Of a stretch of DNA of 64,000 nt, positions 35,009 to 44,996 are shown piece after piece; position 1 is the stretch's first letter, and each line of letters opens with the position of its first letter. The stretch comes from Bacteroidales bacterium (lineage in GTDB: Bacteria > Bacteroidota > Bacteroidia > Bacteroidales > F082). The notes under the pieces were generated by a model. The model saw only the letters and a list, made by a program, of their open reading frames with translations, had not been told where the DNA came from and made no database searches. The stretch is taken from NCBI GenBank assembly GCA_017461665.1, contig JAFTXI010000009.1:16253-80252 (forward strand). The letters are read 5' to 3'. The position numbers and the translations under genes are program-made.

Positions 35009-36145
35009 ATGAGCAAGTCGATTTGTTTTTATTTCCAAGTTCATCAACCATATAAATTACGTACTTACCGTTTCTTCGACGTAGGAAAGAGACATCATTA
35101 TTATGATGAATACCAAAACAGAACCATCATGCGTCGTTTCACCGACCATTGTTATCTTCCTATGAACGATATTCTTATGGAACAAATTAAAAAATATGGT
35201 AACAAAGTTAAGTTCGCATTCTATTTCTCAGGAATAGCCATCGAGTTGATGCAACAATATGCACCCGACGCTTTAGATAGTTTCAAGGAACTCGTCAAAA
35301 CCAGCAACGTTGAAGTTCTTGCAGGAACATACGGACATTCATTAGCCTCACTACACAATTTAGACGTATTCAAGAAACAAGTCGCAGAACATAAGAAATT
35401 GATGAAAGAGACTTTTAGCGTTACACCTAAGACGTTCATCAACACTGAGTTGATTTATTCCAATGAGATTGGAGCCGACATTGCTGAAATGGGATTCAAC
35501 TTAATGCTCACGGAAGGCGCAAAACACGTATTAGGATGGAAGAACCCTAATTATATGTACGCCAACTCTATAAATCCTAAGTTAAGACTCCTTCTTCGTA
35601 ACACTAACCTCAGCGACGACCTCACTCTTCGCTTCGCTAACGATTCCATCACAACAGAATCGTTTGTAGAAAAACTCAACACTATTGAAGACGAAGTCGT
35701 TAACATTTATGCCGACTACGAAACATTCGGAGAGAAGTTCAATGCAGAAACAGGCATCTTTGATTTCATGAAACAATTGCCAGAAGCAATATTAAACAAT
35801 ACAGATTTTGAATACGCCAAGCCAATAGAAACTCTCGACAATCTACAAACTGTCAGCATTTTTGATGCTCCTATTCCACTCTCACGCAACGGTGAAGAAC
35901 GCGACCTCTCAGCATGGATGGGCAACGATTTACAAGATGACGCCTTACAAATATTATATTCTTATGCCAATAAGGTGAAACGTATTAAAAATGAAGATAT
36001 TATCCGAGATTGGAACGCACTCATAGACGCTGATAATTTCAATTGGCTATGTACGAAATATAGCGGGTCATCACCATACGATTACTACATTAACTTCATG
36101 AACATTTTAACAGATTTTAACGAAAGAGTATCAAAGAAAGACTAA
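35009..36145 (+). CDS. GH57 alpha-amylase-family enzyme
   Basis: A 378-residue cytoplasmic GH57 protein. The start ICFYFQVHQPYKLRTYRFFD has the family HQP motif, KTFINTELIYSN holds the expected nucleophile Glu region, and VVNIYADYETFGEKFN the acid Asp region. It lies within the glycogen operon, 23 nt after the GT4 gene, and probably cleaves or transfers alpha-1,4-glucan. It is shorter than branching-type GH57 proteins, so alpha-amylase/4-alpha-glucanotransferase is likelier than branching enzyme. Confidence 0.9.
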   Translation: MSKSICFYFQVHQPYKLRTYRFFDVGKRHHYYDEYQNRTIMRRFTDHCYLPMNDILMEQIKKYGNKVKFAFYFSGIAIELMQQYAPDALDSFKELVKTSNVEVLAGTYGHSLASLHNLDVFKKQVAEHKKLMKETFSVTPKTFINTELIYSNEIGADIAEMGFNLMLTEGAKHVLGWKNPNYMYANSINPKLRLLLRNTNLSDDLTLRFANDSITTESFVEKLNTIEDEVVNIYADYETFGEKFNAETGIFDFMKQLPEAILNNTDFEYAKPIETLDNLQTVSIFDAPIPLSRNGEERDLSAWMGNDLQDDALQILYSYANKVKRIKNEDIIRDWNALIDADNFNWLCTKYSGSSPYDYYINFMNILTDFNERVSKKD

Positions 36146-36187
36146 CGACAAATGTATTAAGTCTAAAGATCACAGCCTAAAATATTG

Positions 36188-36218
36188 GAGACGTCATTGA
36201 AAAAATGGCGTCTCTTTT
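36188..36218 (+). terminator. Terminator after glycogen operon
   Basis: GAGACGTCATT (36188-36198) pairs with AATGGCGTCTC (36204-36214), one G-U pair, followed by TTTT. Confidence 0.7.
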
Positions 36219-36301
36219 CTAATGTCATTCTTCCAATAATGTAAATGTTAATTTATATTATTATTTGTCATTTTTTCACACATAGAACCACTATTTTTTT
36301 A

Positions 36302-36309
36302 TATCTTTG
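36302..36309 (+). promoter_or_regulatory. TATCTTTG -7 box of synthase/phosphorylase gene
   Basis: TATCTTTG at 36302-36309 after a T-run, leaving a leader of about 130 nt before ATG 36444. No obvious riboswitch fold was recognised in that leader. Confidence 0.6.
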
Positions 36310-36443
36310 CAAGGAGTGGAAAAATGCTCATGTATTTACATTTATGATTTATATAACATATTGGCTTACAACATCTGTAGGTTATCATTGTTATTAAAAA
36401 AAATGAATAACTGATGTATAATAAATAATACTAAAAAAATTTA

Positions 36444-39400
36444 ATGAAAACTCCAAATTATCTTTTTGAAACGAGTTGGGAAGTCTGTAACATGGTTGGT
36501 GGGATTTACACCGTGTTATCGACAAAAGCAGATGAAGTGAAACAAATTCTTGGTGACAACTACATAACAATAGGTCCTGATGTTGTTAAAGAATCACATG
36601 AGACTTTGTATTTTATTGAAGACAATACATTGTTTCCTGAATGGAGAGAAAAAGCTGTCTCTCAAGGAATTAAGTTAAGAGTAGGTAGATGGAAATTAGA
36701 TAGCAGACCTCTCGCCATCTTAGTCGATTATACAACATTATACCCACAGAAAAACGATATATTGTCTCACCTCTGGGAACAATATCGTCTTGATTCTATT
36801 CGTGGTCAGTGGGATTACATCGACCCAGTTCTCTTCGGTTATGCTGCAGGTCAGGTCATTGAAAGCTTCATTAAATGGAATATAGAAAGTGACGAAAACA
36901 TCGTTGCTCATTTCCATGAATGGATGACAGGCGCTGGCGTACTTTATCTTAAAGAACACTGCCCACAGGTAGCAACAGCATTCACAACACACGCCACATA
37001 TCTAGGTCGCGCCATATCAGGAAACGGTCTCGCACTCTATAACGATTTAGAGACTTTTGAGCCTAACACAATGGCTAACAGATTCAATATCACCTCACAA
37101 CAATCGATGGAATATAACGCTGCTCAAAATGCAGACGCTTTCACAACAGTGAGCGAAGTAACCGCAGAAGAATGCAAACAATTCTTACAACGCGAAGCTG
37201 ACGTCATCACAATCAATGGTATAAACGAAAGCTACGTACTCGACAGCAAATCAGCATTAGAGAAAAGAACAGCAGCAAGAGAGAAAATATCTAATATCCT
37301 TGAAATACTCTCTGGAAACAAAGTCAACAAAGACGCATTCTTTATCATCAATAGCGGAAGATATGAGTTTAAAAACAAAGGCATAGATTTATTTATCAAC
37401 GCTTTAGGCAAGCTCAATAAAGACGAGAATCTTAAGAAAGATATAGTTGCCGTTATCGCTGTTCCTGCAAATATCTCAGGTGTTTATAAAGAATTAGAAT
37501 ACCGTTTGGAAGGAAAAAGAGAGATTAGAGGTCACACCGAACTACCTTGCACCCATCACATTTTCGGTTACGAATATGACGCGGTGCTTAACAGTTTGAG
37601 AGAAAGCGGTTTGCAAAACAACGAAAACGACAAAGTTAAGGTGATATTCGTTCCTTCATATCTCAACGGTAACGACGGAGTTTTCAACCTCAAATACAAC
37701 GATTTCTTGTACGCTTTCGATATGTCGGTATTCCCATCATATTATGAACCATGGGGTTACACACCAATGGAAAGTATATCTCATGGAATACCAACTATTA
37801 CGACAGACCTCGCCGGCTTCGGACGTTACATCCAAGATGAAAAGATGGACAACAAATCAGTCGTGGTTTTACATCGTGAAGAAGGTAATGGAACAACAGT
37901 GACAGATGAAATCGCAAAAACAATATTGGATTTCACTTTAAAAGATGAGAAAGAAATCGCAGCTATAAAAGACAACGCTCTTTCTTTAGTAAAAGAATTC
38001 TACTGGAAATCATTGTTTAACAATTATTTAGAAACATACGATATCGCTTTGGATAAACTACGTGGTCGTGATTATCTCAAGCAAGCTAAAAAATATAACG
38101 AGATACTTCGTAACTTCAACTATCAGAAACAAGACACACCTAACTGGAAGAAAATCACGGTAGAACCGGTCTATTCTGAAGACATGCAGAAGTTGCAAGA
38201 ACTTTCGCAAAACTTATGGTGGTGCTGGGACATCGATGCTACTGAATTATTCTCTTCAATCGACCCTCAAGCCTGGAAAGCATTGGAACACAATCCTATC
38301 GCTTTGATGAAAAACCTCTCTAAAGCACAGATAGAAGCTTTGGAGAACGACAAGGCTTTTGTTGAGAAACTAAATTCTACATACAAGAGGTTCAAGGAAT
38401 ATATGTCAGCCAAACCTACTGATAATCACAGCATCGCATATTTCAGCATGGAATATGGTTTGACAAAGAGCCTCAAGATTTATTCTGGTGGTCTCGGCAT
38501 CCTCGCCGGCGACTATCTAAAACAAGCATCCGACTCCAATGCTAACATGTTGGCTATCGGTCTCTTATATCGTTACGGATATTTCACTCAAGACCTATCT
38601 GTCTGGGGTGAACAACTTTCAGAATACATACCACAAAACTTCTCATATCTCCCGATGGAACCGGTTTGCGATGAAAATGGCAACAAAGTCATCATCAACA
38701 TTGCATTCCCCGGACGCACTGTCTATGCCAAAGCTTGGAGAGTTCCTGTTGGTCGCATAAGTTTATATCTCCTTGATACTGATATTGATGAAAACTTACC
38801 TGAAGACAGAGGCATCACAGGAAAACTTTACGGTGGCGATAGTGAAATGCGTATCAAACAAGAGATGTTCCTTGGTATCGGCGGTATAAGATTGTTAGAC
38901 AAGATAGGCGTAAAACCTACTGTATATCACTGCAATGAGGGTCACGCAGCATTCTGTGGATTAGAGCGTTTGAGCGTTTATATCACACGTCACAACTTAG
39001 ATTTCGCAGTAGCAAAGGAACTTGTAAGAACCTCTACATTATTCACAACGCACACTCCTGTTCCTGCTGGTCACGACGTGTTTGAGGAACATCTTATGAG
39101 AACTTATCTTTCTCATTATCCGGGACGTATGAATATCAGCTGGGACGACTTCATGAACCTCGGCAAAATTCGTCACAACGACCCTTACGAGAAATTCTCC
39201 ATGAGCGTTCTTGCAACAAACCTCAGTCAGGAAGTCAACGGTGTAAGTAGGATTCACGGACGCGTCTCAAGAGAAATGTTCCAACAAATGTGGCCAGGTT
39301 ATTTTGCAGAGGAAAACCATATCGGTTACGTCACCAACGGCGTTCACCTTCCAACATGGACCGACTTCGCATGGCAGCGACTCTATATAGAAGTACTCGG

Positions 39401-40670
39401 AAAAGACTACGTTGACGTTCAATCAGATCCTAAAGTATGGTCAAAGATTGATAACGTTGCCGACGAGACTATCTGGAATATCAAGAAAGAATTAAAACAC
39501 AGACTTACAGAATATCTTAAGGTGAAGGTTGTGGAAGACATGCAACGTCGCCAAGAAAGTCCTTCGTTGATTATCAACACAATAGAAAATTTCAACGAGA
39601 ACGCGCTTATCATAGGTTTCGCTCGTCGTTTCGCTACATATAAACGTGCTCACTTGTTATTCAACAATATAGAACGTTTGGCCGAGCTTCTCAACAATCC
39701 TGAAAAACCTGTAGTATTCCTTTTTGCAGGTAAGGCTCACCCTAATGACAAAGCCGGTCAAGACTTAATCAAGATGATTATCGAGACATCGAGAAAGAAA
39801 GAGTTTGCCGGTAAGGTCATCTTCCTCAACAACTACGACATGGAACTCGGTAAAATATTGACTTCCAGCGTTGATATCTGGATGAACACCCCAACAAGAC
39901 CATTGGAAGCATCAGGAACAAGTGGTGAAAAAGCTGTAATGAATGGAACTCTCAACCTCTCAGTTCTCGATGGATGGTGGGCTGAAGGCTACCGTAAAGA
40001 AGCAGGCTGGGCATTACAAGAAGAAAGAACATACAGCGACCAACGTTATCAAGATGAATTAGACGCAGAGACAATATACAACCTCATTGAAAACGAGATT
40101 GTTTCATTGTATTTCAACAGAAATGAAAATGGTGTGCCAACACAATGGGTCAGATATGTCAAAAACGATTTGATGCAGATAGCTCCTCATTACACCATGA
40201 AACGAATGCTTGACGATTATTTCGCACAATATTATAACAAGTTGATTGAGAGAACCGACATAATGCGCGAGAACAGATATCATAAAGCTTTTGAAATTGC
40301 TGCATGGAAAAAGAAAGTCGAAGCTAACTGGGACAAGATTGAAGTCGAAGCTATTAAGATTCCTGATCCAAATGTAAGAACATTAACATTCGGTGACGTA
40401 ATCATCGCAGAAGTAACATTGAAAACCCCAGGATTAGACAAAGGCGATGTCGGCATTGAGATTGTCTTTGGTGGTAAGGATAAGAACGGCAACGACACTG
40501 TCATGCAAGTAGAACAACTTCAATTAGTTGATTCTGGCGAAGACTGGGCAAGATATTATATCAATCTGCCATTGAACAAAGCAGGAGTGTTCAACTACAC
40601 ATTCAGAATCTATCCGAACAACACCATGTTACCACACCGACAAGACTTCGCATTAGTGAAGTGGATCTGA
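36444..40670 (+). CDS. GT3-like glycogen synthase fused to GT35 alpha-glucan phosphorylase
   Basis: A 1408-residue bifunctional protein. Residues about 1-545 resemble GT3 glycogen synthase (FETSWEVCNMVGGIYTVLST, TTHATYLGR, FPSYYEPWGYTPMES). Residues about 565-1408 are a short alpha-glucan phosphorylase: IAYFSMEYGLTKSLKIYSGG, THTPVPAGHDVFEE, IGFARRFATYKRAHLL and EASGTSGEKAVMNGTLNL, where Lys binds PLP, then DGWWAEGY. The GTSGEKA reading has Glu where many phosphorylases have Met. Synthesis and phosphorolysis of glycogen on one chain is a Bacteroidetes hallmark. Own promoter; ends with a hairpin at 40696-40728. Confidence 0.93.
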   Translation: MKTPNYLFETSWEVCNMVGGIYTVLSTKADEVKQILGDNYITIGPDVVKESHETLYFIEDNTLFPEWREKAVSQGIKLRVGRWKLDSRPLAILVDYTTLYPQKNDILSHLWEQYRLDSIRGQWDYIDPVLFGYAAGQVIESFIKWNIESDENIVAHFHEWMTGAGVLYLKEHCPQVATAFTTHATYLGRAISGNGLALYNDLETFEPNTMANRFNITSQQSMEYNAAQNADAFTTVSEVTAEECKQFLQREADVITINGINESYVLDSKSALEKRTAAREKISNILEILSGNKVNKDAFFIINSGRYEFKNKGIDLFINALGKLNKDENLKKDIVAVIAVPANISGVYKELEYRLEGKREIRGHTELPCTHHIFGYEYDAVLNSLRESGLQNNENDKVKVIFVPSYLNGNDGVFNLKYNDFLYAFDMSVFPSYYEPWGYTPMESISHGIPTITTDLAGFGRYIQDEKMDNKSVVVLHREEGNGTTVTDEIAKTILDFTLKDEKEIAAIKDNALSLVKEFYWKSLFNNYLETYDIALDKLRGRDYLKQAKKYNEILRNFNYQKQDTPNWKKITVEPVYSEDMQKLQELSQNLWWCWDIDATELFSSIDPQAWKALEHNPIALMKNLSKAQIEALENDKAFVEKLNSTYKRFKEYMSAKPTDNHSIAYFSMEYGLTKSLKIYSGGLGILAGDYLKQASDSNANMLAIGLLYRYGYFTQDLSVWGEQLSEYIPQNFSYLPMEPVCDENGNKVIINIAFPGRTVYAKAWRVPVGRISLYLLDTDIDENLPEDRGITGKLYGGDSEMRIKQEMFLGIGGIRLLDKIGVKPTVYHCNEGHAAFCGLERLSVYITRHNLDFAVAKELVRTSTLFTTHTPVPAGHDVFEEHLMRTYLSHYPGRMNISWDDFMNLGKIRHNDPYEKFSMSVLATNLSQEVNGVSRIHGRVSREMFQQMWPGYFAEENHIGYVTNGVHLPTWTDFAWQRLYIEVLGKDYVDVQSDPKVWSKIDNVADETIWNIKKELKHRLTEYLKVKVVEDMQRRQESPSLIINTIENFNENALIIGFARRFATYKRAHLLFNNIERLAELLNNPEKPVVFLFAGKAHPNDKAGQDLIKMIIETSRKKEFAGKVIFLNNYDMELGKILTSSVDIWMNTPTRPLEASGTSGEKAVMNGTLNLSVLDGWWAEGYRKEAGWALQEERTYSDQRYQDELDAETIYNLIENEIVSLYFNRNENGVPTQWVRYVKNDLMQIAPHYTMKRMLDDYFAQYYNKLIERTDIMRENRYHKAFEIAAWKKKVEANWDKIEVEAIKIPDPNVRTLTFGDVIIAEVTLKTPGLDKGDVGIEIVFGGKDKNGNDTVMQVEQLQLVDSGEDWARYYINLPLNKAGVFNYTFRIYPNNTMLPHRQDFALVKWI

Positions 40671-40695
40671 TAAATATTAACATCATATCAAAAAA

Positions 40696-40734
40696 TTAAG
40701 AATCTCATTGAGGTTCTTAATTTTTTTAACTTTG
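40696..40734 (+). promoter_or_regulatory. 25-bp palindrome/terminator and TAACTTTG -7 box
   Basis: TTAAGAATCTCATTGAGG continues to TTCTTAA, a near-perfect 25-bp palindrome (40696-40720), followed by a T-run (terminator of the phosphorylase gene). TAACTTTG (40727-40734) follows at once, and the ATPase starts at 40751. One element can serve as terminator and operator. Confidence 0.65.
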
Positions 40735-40750
40735 TGAAAAATAAATCAAC

Positions 40751-41977
40751 ATGGAATTCAATAGAGAATTGTATATCAACAAACTTCTTACTTGTAGAAA
40801 TAATGGCAAAGTTAAATTGATAACAGGAATTAATTGCGTAGGAAAATCATACTTTTTGTTTGAAATATTTCTTAATTATCTGTTAAATCATGGATGTGAC
40901 AAAAATCATATATTCAAAATTGATTTAATTGAACATCGTAGTGAGAAGTTTCAAAAAATAGAAGAACTTCTACTTCATATCAATAATAATATTAAAGACA
41001 ATAAAAATTATTATGTCTTAATCGATGAGATACAACTTGTTGACAATTTTCAACTATTGCTAAATAATTGTTCAAAATTCAATAATATAGATTTTTATGT
41101 TACCGGTAGCGACACTTGTTTCTTCTCTAACAAATTATGCCAAGAATGTGATAAAATAAACATCTATCCATTGACATTCAAGGAATTCATTCAAATATAT
41201 AAAGGTGATGTAGAAAAACATTTAGAAGAATATCTGCTTTATGGAGGTATGCCTTCCGTCGTTTTTATCAGAGAAGAAGAAATGAAGATGGAATATCTCA
41301 AATTGATGTACGAATATACTATCTTCTCTAAGATCAACGAACATTATAAAATCAATAAATTCGATGTTATGAAGAATCTTATTGACGTTGTTGCTTCTAA
41401 TATTAGGAATAAAGTCAATTTTACGAATATTTGTAATTTCATAAATATCAACAACAAAGAAATTACAAAGTTATCAGTAAGGACATATATGAAGATAATT
41501 AAAAACTATTATTTACTAAAGCAGGTACAGTCATTAAACATTAAAAAGATGAAAAATTCATATAGTCCTGTCAAATATTATTTCACTGATTTAGGTATGA
41601 GAAACATCAGACATGGATTTAACAATCTTGAAAAGCCAATTCTCATAGAAAATATGATTTACAATGAATTACTTACCCGCGACTATGAGGTAAGCAGTGG
41701 ATTTTTCTCTAATCATGTTAAATTACCCAATGGCAAATTCGGACGTAAACACTACGACATTGATTTTGTGTGTCTTAAAAATGATAAAATTGTATATATC
41801 CAGTACTGTCCAACACCTGATAAAAACAAGGAAGACGCATTGATGAGAATTTTAGGTAAAACGAAAAGAATTGTCATTACAGACGAAACTACACCTACTT
41901 ACAAAAACGATAATGATATTTATATGATTAATCTATATGATTTTTTGTTAAATGATAATATTCTCAATGAATTATAA
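40751..41977 (+). CDS. AAA_14/DUF4143-like ATPase, divergent
   Basis: A 408-residue protein with Walker A LITGINCVGKSYFLFE, Walker B YYVLIDEIQLVDN, sensor DFYVTGSDTCFFSN and the LTFKEFIQIY segment after it. The C-terminal nuclease-like domain has KHYDIDFVCLKNDKIVYIQY, where the usual Lys is not evident. It is AT-rich and Lys/Asn-rich compared with the other three copies. Function unknown. It overlaps the convergent PCMD-like gene by 14 nt at the 3' ends. Confidence 0.82.
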   Translation: MEFNRELYINKLLTCRNNGKVKLITGINCVGKSYFLFEIFLNYLLNHGCDKNHIFKIDLIEHRSEKFQKIEELLLHINNNIKDNKNYYVLIDEIQLVDNFQLLLNNCSKFNNIDFYVTGSDTCFFSNKLCQECDKINIYPLTFKEFIQIYKGDVEKHLEEYLLYGGMPSVVFIREEEMKMEYLKLMYEYTIFSKINEHYKINKFDVMKNLIDVVASNIRNKVNFTNICNFININNKEITKLSVRTYMKIIKNYYLLKQVQSLNIKKMKNSYSPVKYYFTDLGMRNIRHGFNNLEKPILIENMIYNELLTRDYEVSSGFFSNHVKLPNGKFGRKHYDIDFVCLKNDKIVYIQYCPTPDKNKEDALMRILGKTKRIVITDETTPTYKNDNDIYMINLYDFLLNDNILNEL

Positions 41978-42998
41978 AAGTTCTTGACTCCATCGGATAA
42001 TTTGTCGTAAAGACTTTCACATAACATTTTTTATTGACAAATTCATCTGGAAGATAGCATTTTATATTACCACTTTTATCAGAAACAACTCTTCCAATCT
42101 CAATAGGATTTTTAAAGTTTTCATTCGATGAAACTTTAACAATCACCTCGTTAGAAGGAATATTCAAGTTAGGAGTAGACATAGTTCCTTCAATATAATA
42201 TTGAACATCAATACAACTCTTAACCCCTAATTCCTCATTCCTAATTACTACCTCAAGAGTCGGATTATAAATCAAATGTAAATCGTCGATAAACATCTCA
42301 TCGCCAGCGTTGCCCTCTCCTGCCCTTCTGTTTGTTGTGAATGAAGTAAGAATGTAACGAGCTTCCTTACACAAATGTGAATAATCTTTAAAAGGAAGGC
42401 CCAATCGTATCCAATTCATTTCTTCTTCAGTTGATGCTGTCCGTGGAAACTCAAATTCTACTTGAGCGCATAACATCTCGTAAGGTTCCCAACCACCCGT
42501 AAGACAGACAAAATCAGCATCAGCATGAACGTAACTCATTATCCTTCCGTATGATTCTTCTTTTTTTGTTCTAAGACAAACCCATACTGTAAGTGAATCC
42601 GGTACTCTGTTTATCTCAGTACAAAACTCGGAGTCACGTTGAGTATAGTTATTATTTTTAGCACCTGCCGGGAACATACTTCCTGCATTGAGACGTCCAT
42701 TTGTAACATTACCATTAGCAGTAATACCAACGATTGATCTAGAAAAGATATGCACCGAGTAGTTGCCATTGCTTCCAGGACGAGTAGCAGTATGACGTTC
42801 AATTTGTTGCATAAGAAGATACGAAAATGGTCCCGTAGATGACTTAAAAGAATGCCAAGCATGAGGTTCTTCATTTTTGGTTCCTATGTTATTCCAAAGT
42901 TCAAAATCAGAATTAGGAATTTGGATAAAATCAACATCCTGAGCAATCATGACAAAGGATAGCAAAAGAAGCAACAATATGAATAATAGTCTTTTCAT
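41964..42998 (-). CDS. Secreted PCMD-like protein
   Basis: A 344-residue exported protein: signal LLFILLLLLLSFVMIAQ, then IPNSDFELWNN and EEPHAWHSFKSSTG as in the putative carbohydrate-metabolism (PCMD) domain, then a beta-rich body with RPGSNGNYSVHIFSR and a C-terminal Ig-like piece. Binding or processing of surface glycan is suspected for the family. The start at 42998 is chosen because a TATCTTTG box lies at 43006-43013, giving a very short leader. Confidence 0.7.
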   Translation of the reverse strand: MKRLLFILLLLLLSFVMIAQDVDFIQIPNSDFELWNNIGTKNEEPHAWHSFKSSTGPFSYLLMQQIERHTATRPGSNGNYSVHIFSRSIVGITANGNVTNGRLNAGSMFPAGAKNNNYTQRDSEFCTEINRVPDSLTVWVCLRTKKEESYGRIMSYVHADADFVCLTGGWEPYEMLCAQVEFEFPRTASTEEEMNWIRLGLPFKDYSHLCKEARYILTSFTTNRRAGEGNAGDEMFIDDLHLIYNPTLEVVIRNEELGVKSCIDVQYYIEGTMSTPNLNIPSNEVIVKVSSNENFKNPIEIGRVVSDKSGNIKCYLPDEFVNKKCYVKVFTTNYPMESRTFIIH

Positions 42999-43005
42999 TA
43001 TAATG

Positions 43006-43013
43006 CAAAGATA
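43006..43013 (-). promoter_or_regulatory. TATCTTTG -7 box, near-leaderless
   Basis: caaagata on plus, only 7 nt from the start at 42998, implying a near-leaderless mRNA. Confidence 0.55.
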
Positions 43014-43027
43014 CAATTTTTATAAAG

Positions 43028-43068
43028 TCTTTTTAACATAACTTTTACTACTATTTTTTGTTTGATGT
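43028..43068 (+). promoter_or_regulatory. Upstream element of the OMF gene, shared with the MFP gene
   Basis: TTTTAACATAACTTTTACT followed by TTTGTTTGATGT. The same string with few changes lies at 46304-46343 upstream of the membrane-fusion-protein gene, including the following AAATAAGTCAACGA. Likely a common promoter/operator of the efflux system. Confidence 0.6.
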
Positions 43069-43081
43069 AGAAAAAGATGTT

Positions 43082-44563
43082 ATGAAAAAGATAAGTCAAC
43101 GAGTCAACAAGTCAACGAGTCAACGAGATGATGATTGTACATTGTCAGTTGTTAATTGTAAATTAATCTTTTGTCTTCTACCTTTTGCCATCTTACTACT
43201 ATTGCCGTCAAAACTCTTCGCTCAGAAAGAGATTGATTTAGAAGTTGTTATTCCTGAAAAATGGCAAATAGATTCTATTTATCTAACCAACAACATCAGC
43301 TATAACGACTGGTGGAAGAAGTTCAATGACCCTACTCTCGATTCGTTGATAACAACAGCGTTGTCTAACAACTACAATTTACAATCTATCGCAGCGACTT
43401 TAGACAAGTCGGAGATGATGTTTCGACAATCTAAATCTGCTTTCTATCCGAGTCTAAGTCTTGATGCTCAATATAATCTGAGCGAAAGCAGTCTTAATTA
43501 TTATGAAGTCACGAGTGATGACAAATATCGAACTAATGGCTATCTTAACGCGGGAGTCAGCGCGAATTGGGAGATTGATGTCTTCGGAAAAAACAGAGAC
43601 AACGTAAGAGCTAACAAGAAGACTTTCTTAGCAACAGAAGCAGGTTATCAAGATGCTGTGATGACGCTCTGCGCTCAAGTCGCTACTGTTTATTTCAACC
43701 TTCGTTCCTATCAGCAGCAGCTTATCGTTGCTAATCAAAACATTGCATCGGAGAAAAACATACTCGACATCACCGTGGCTCGTTACGAATCGGGATTGGG
43801 GACACAGTTAGATGTCTCGCAAGCAAAGTCGGTTTATTACAATACATTATCAACGATTCCAAGATTAGACGCGTATATTACACAATGTATCAACGAATTA
43901 GCTGTATTATTAGGAACATATCCATCTGTCATTGTAGAATCCTTGAATGAGGTGAGCGAACTTCCGAGCATACGACATATTATTAATGTAGGTATTCCTG
44001 CCGATGTGATTCGACGTCGTCCCGATGTTCGTCAGGCAGAACTTCAGATAGAAGCGCAGGCTGCTGCCATAGGTGCAAAAAAAGCCGACTATTATCCTAA
44101 ATTCAGCATTGGCGGCAGTTTCGGTTTCCTCTCCCACGACATCGACAAATTCTTCGATAGCGAAAGTAGAATGTTTCAATTCACGCCAAGTATAACTTGG
44201 AATCTCTTCTCTGGAACACAAGCGCGTAAGGCTGTGAAAATCGCCGAGTTAGAATTAGTCGAGACTATCGACAATTACAACAACGTCATCCTGGCCGCTA
44301 TTCAAGAAGTAGAGACCGAGATGAGTAATTACGCCAACGCATTAAAAACCATCGAGATGGGACAACAAGTCGTGGAACAAGGCAACAAGACTTTAGAACT
44401 TTCTATAGATTTATACAAAAGAGGATTAGGTACTTTCACCAATGTCTTAGACGCTCAACGTACAGTTCTCTCCGACCAGAATTATTTAGTAAGTGCATGG
44501 AACTCTGCACTTTTAGCTTTGGTAAGATTATACACTGCGTTAGGAGGAAGTTATGAGCCGTGA
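43082..44563 (+). CDS. RND efflux outer-membrane factor (TolC/NodT family)
   Basis: A 493-residue outer-membrane channel. Family pattern: YNDWWKKFNDPTLDSLITTA, LSNNYNLQSIAATLDKSE, FFPSLSLDAQ-like YPSLSLDAQYN, then PADVIRRRPDVRQAELQIEA, and FTNVLDAQRTVLSDQNY near the end: two helical repeats each. The first 27 residues before the signal core (LIFCLLPFAILLLLPSKLFA) are encoded by an AGTCAACGAGTCAAC low-complexity tract. It works with the MFP and pump at 46.4-50.7 kb; these are separated by minus-strand genes. Confidence 0.88.
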   Translation: MKKISQRVNKSTSQRDDDCTLSVVNCKLIFCLLPFAILLLLPSKLFAQKEIDLEVVIPEKWQIDSIYLTNNISYNDWWKKFNDPTLDSLITTALSNNYNLQSIAATLDKSEMMFRQSKSAFYPSLSLDAQYNLSESSLNYYEVTSDDKYRTNGYLNAGVSANWEIDVFGKNRDNVRANKKTFLATEAGYQDAVMTLCAQVATVYFNLRSYQQQLIVANQNIASEKNILDITVARYESGLGTQLDVSQAKSVYYNTLSTIPRLDAYITQCINELAVLLGTYPSVIVESLNEVSELPSIRHIINVGIPADVIRRRPDVRQAELQIEAQAAAIGAKKADYYPKFSIGGSFGFLSHDIDKFFDSESRMFQFTPSITWNLFSGTQARKAVKIAELELVETIDNYNNVILAAIQEVETEMSNYANALKTIEMGQQVVEQGNKTLELSIDLYKRGLGTFTNVLDAQRTVLSDQNYLVSAWNSALLALVRLYTALGGSYEP

Positions 44564-44575
44564 GGAAATATCTGT

Positions 44576-44816
44576 CTTTGATTGATACTTTTGAAGTCGA
44601 AAATTTCGACCGCAAAACTTGCAATTCCTTTTTTGTTAGTTCAAACATATAATCATCGGGGAATTTGTCAGGATTATTCTTGACAGCTTCATTTATTCTT
44701 TTGGTTTCCACTCCGTATAAAGAAGCTATATCAGCATCAAGAATTACTTGAACACCTCTGATTTCCACAATAAAGGATTGCACAGATTGTAATGCTAAAT
44801 CATTTTTCGTTTTCAT
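44576..44816 (-). pseudogene. ORF6N-domain protein, 5' fragment
   Basis: From ATG 44816: FIVEIRGVQVILDADIASLY, then GVETKRINEAVKNNPDKFP and YMFELTKKELQVLRSKFSTS, an N-terminal ORF6N (phage antirepressor-type) DNA-binding domain. After that the frame runs into antisense of the OMF gene, where the family pattern ends. The C-terminal half is missing. It carries a TATCTTTG box at 44841-44848. The truncation lies exactly at the OMF stop, so an insertion or deletion joined the two. Confidence 0.65.
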
Positions 44817-44996
44817 AATAATTTTGATTAAAGTTCTTTGCAAAGATACAACATAATTCTATATTTATCAAGAATTATTATATTAAAAATTATTAACATT
44901 CAACAAGTTACAAATACACAACTATATTAATAAAAAATCCCTACGATAAATTGGGTTAAAGAAAATATCGCAGGGAGATGATTGGATACGATGCTT

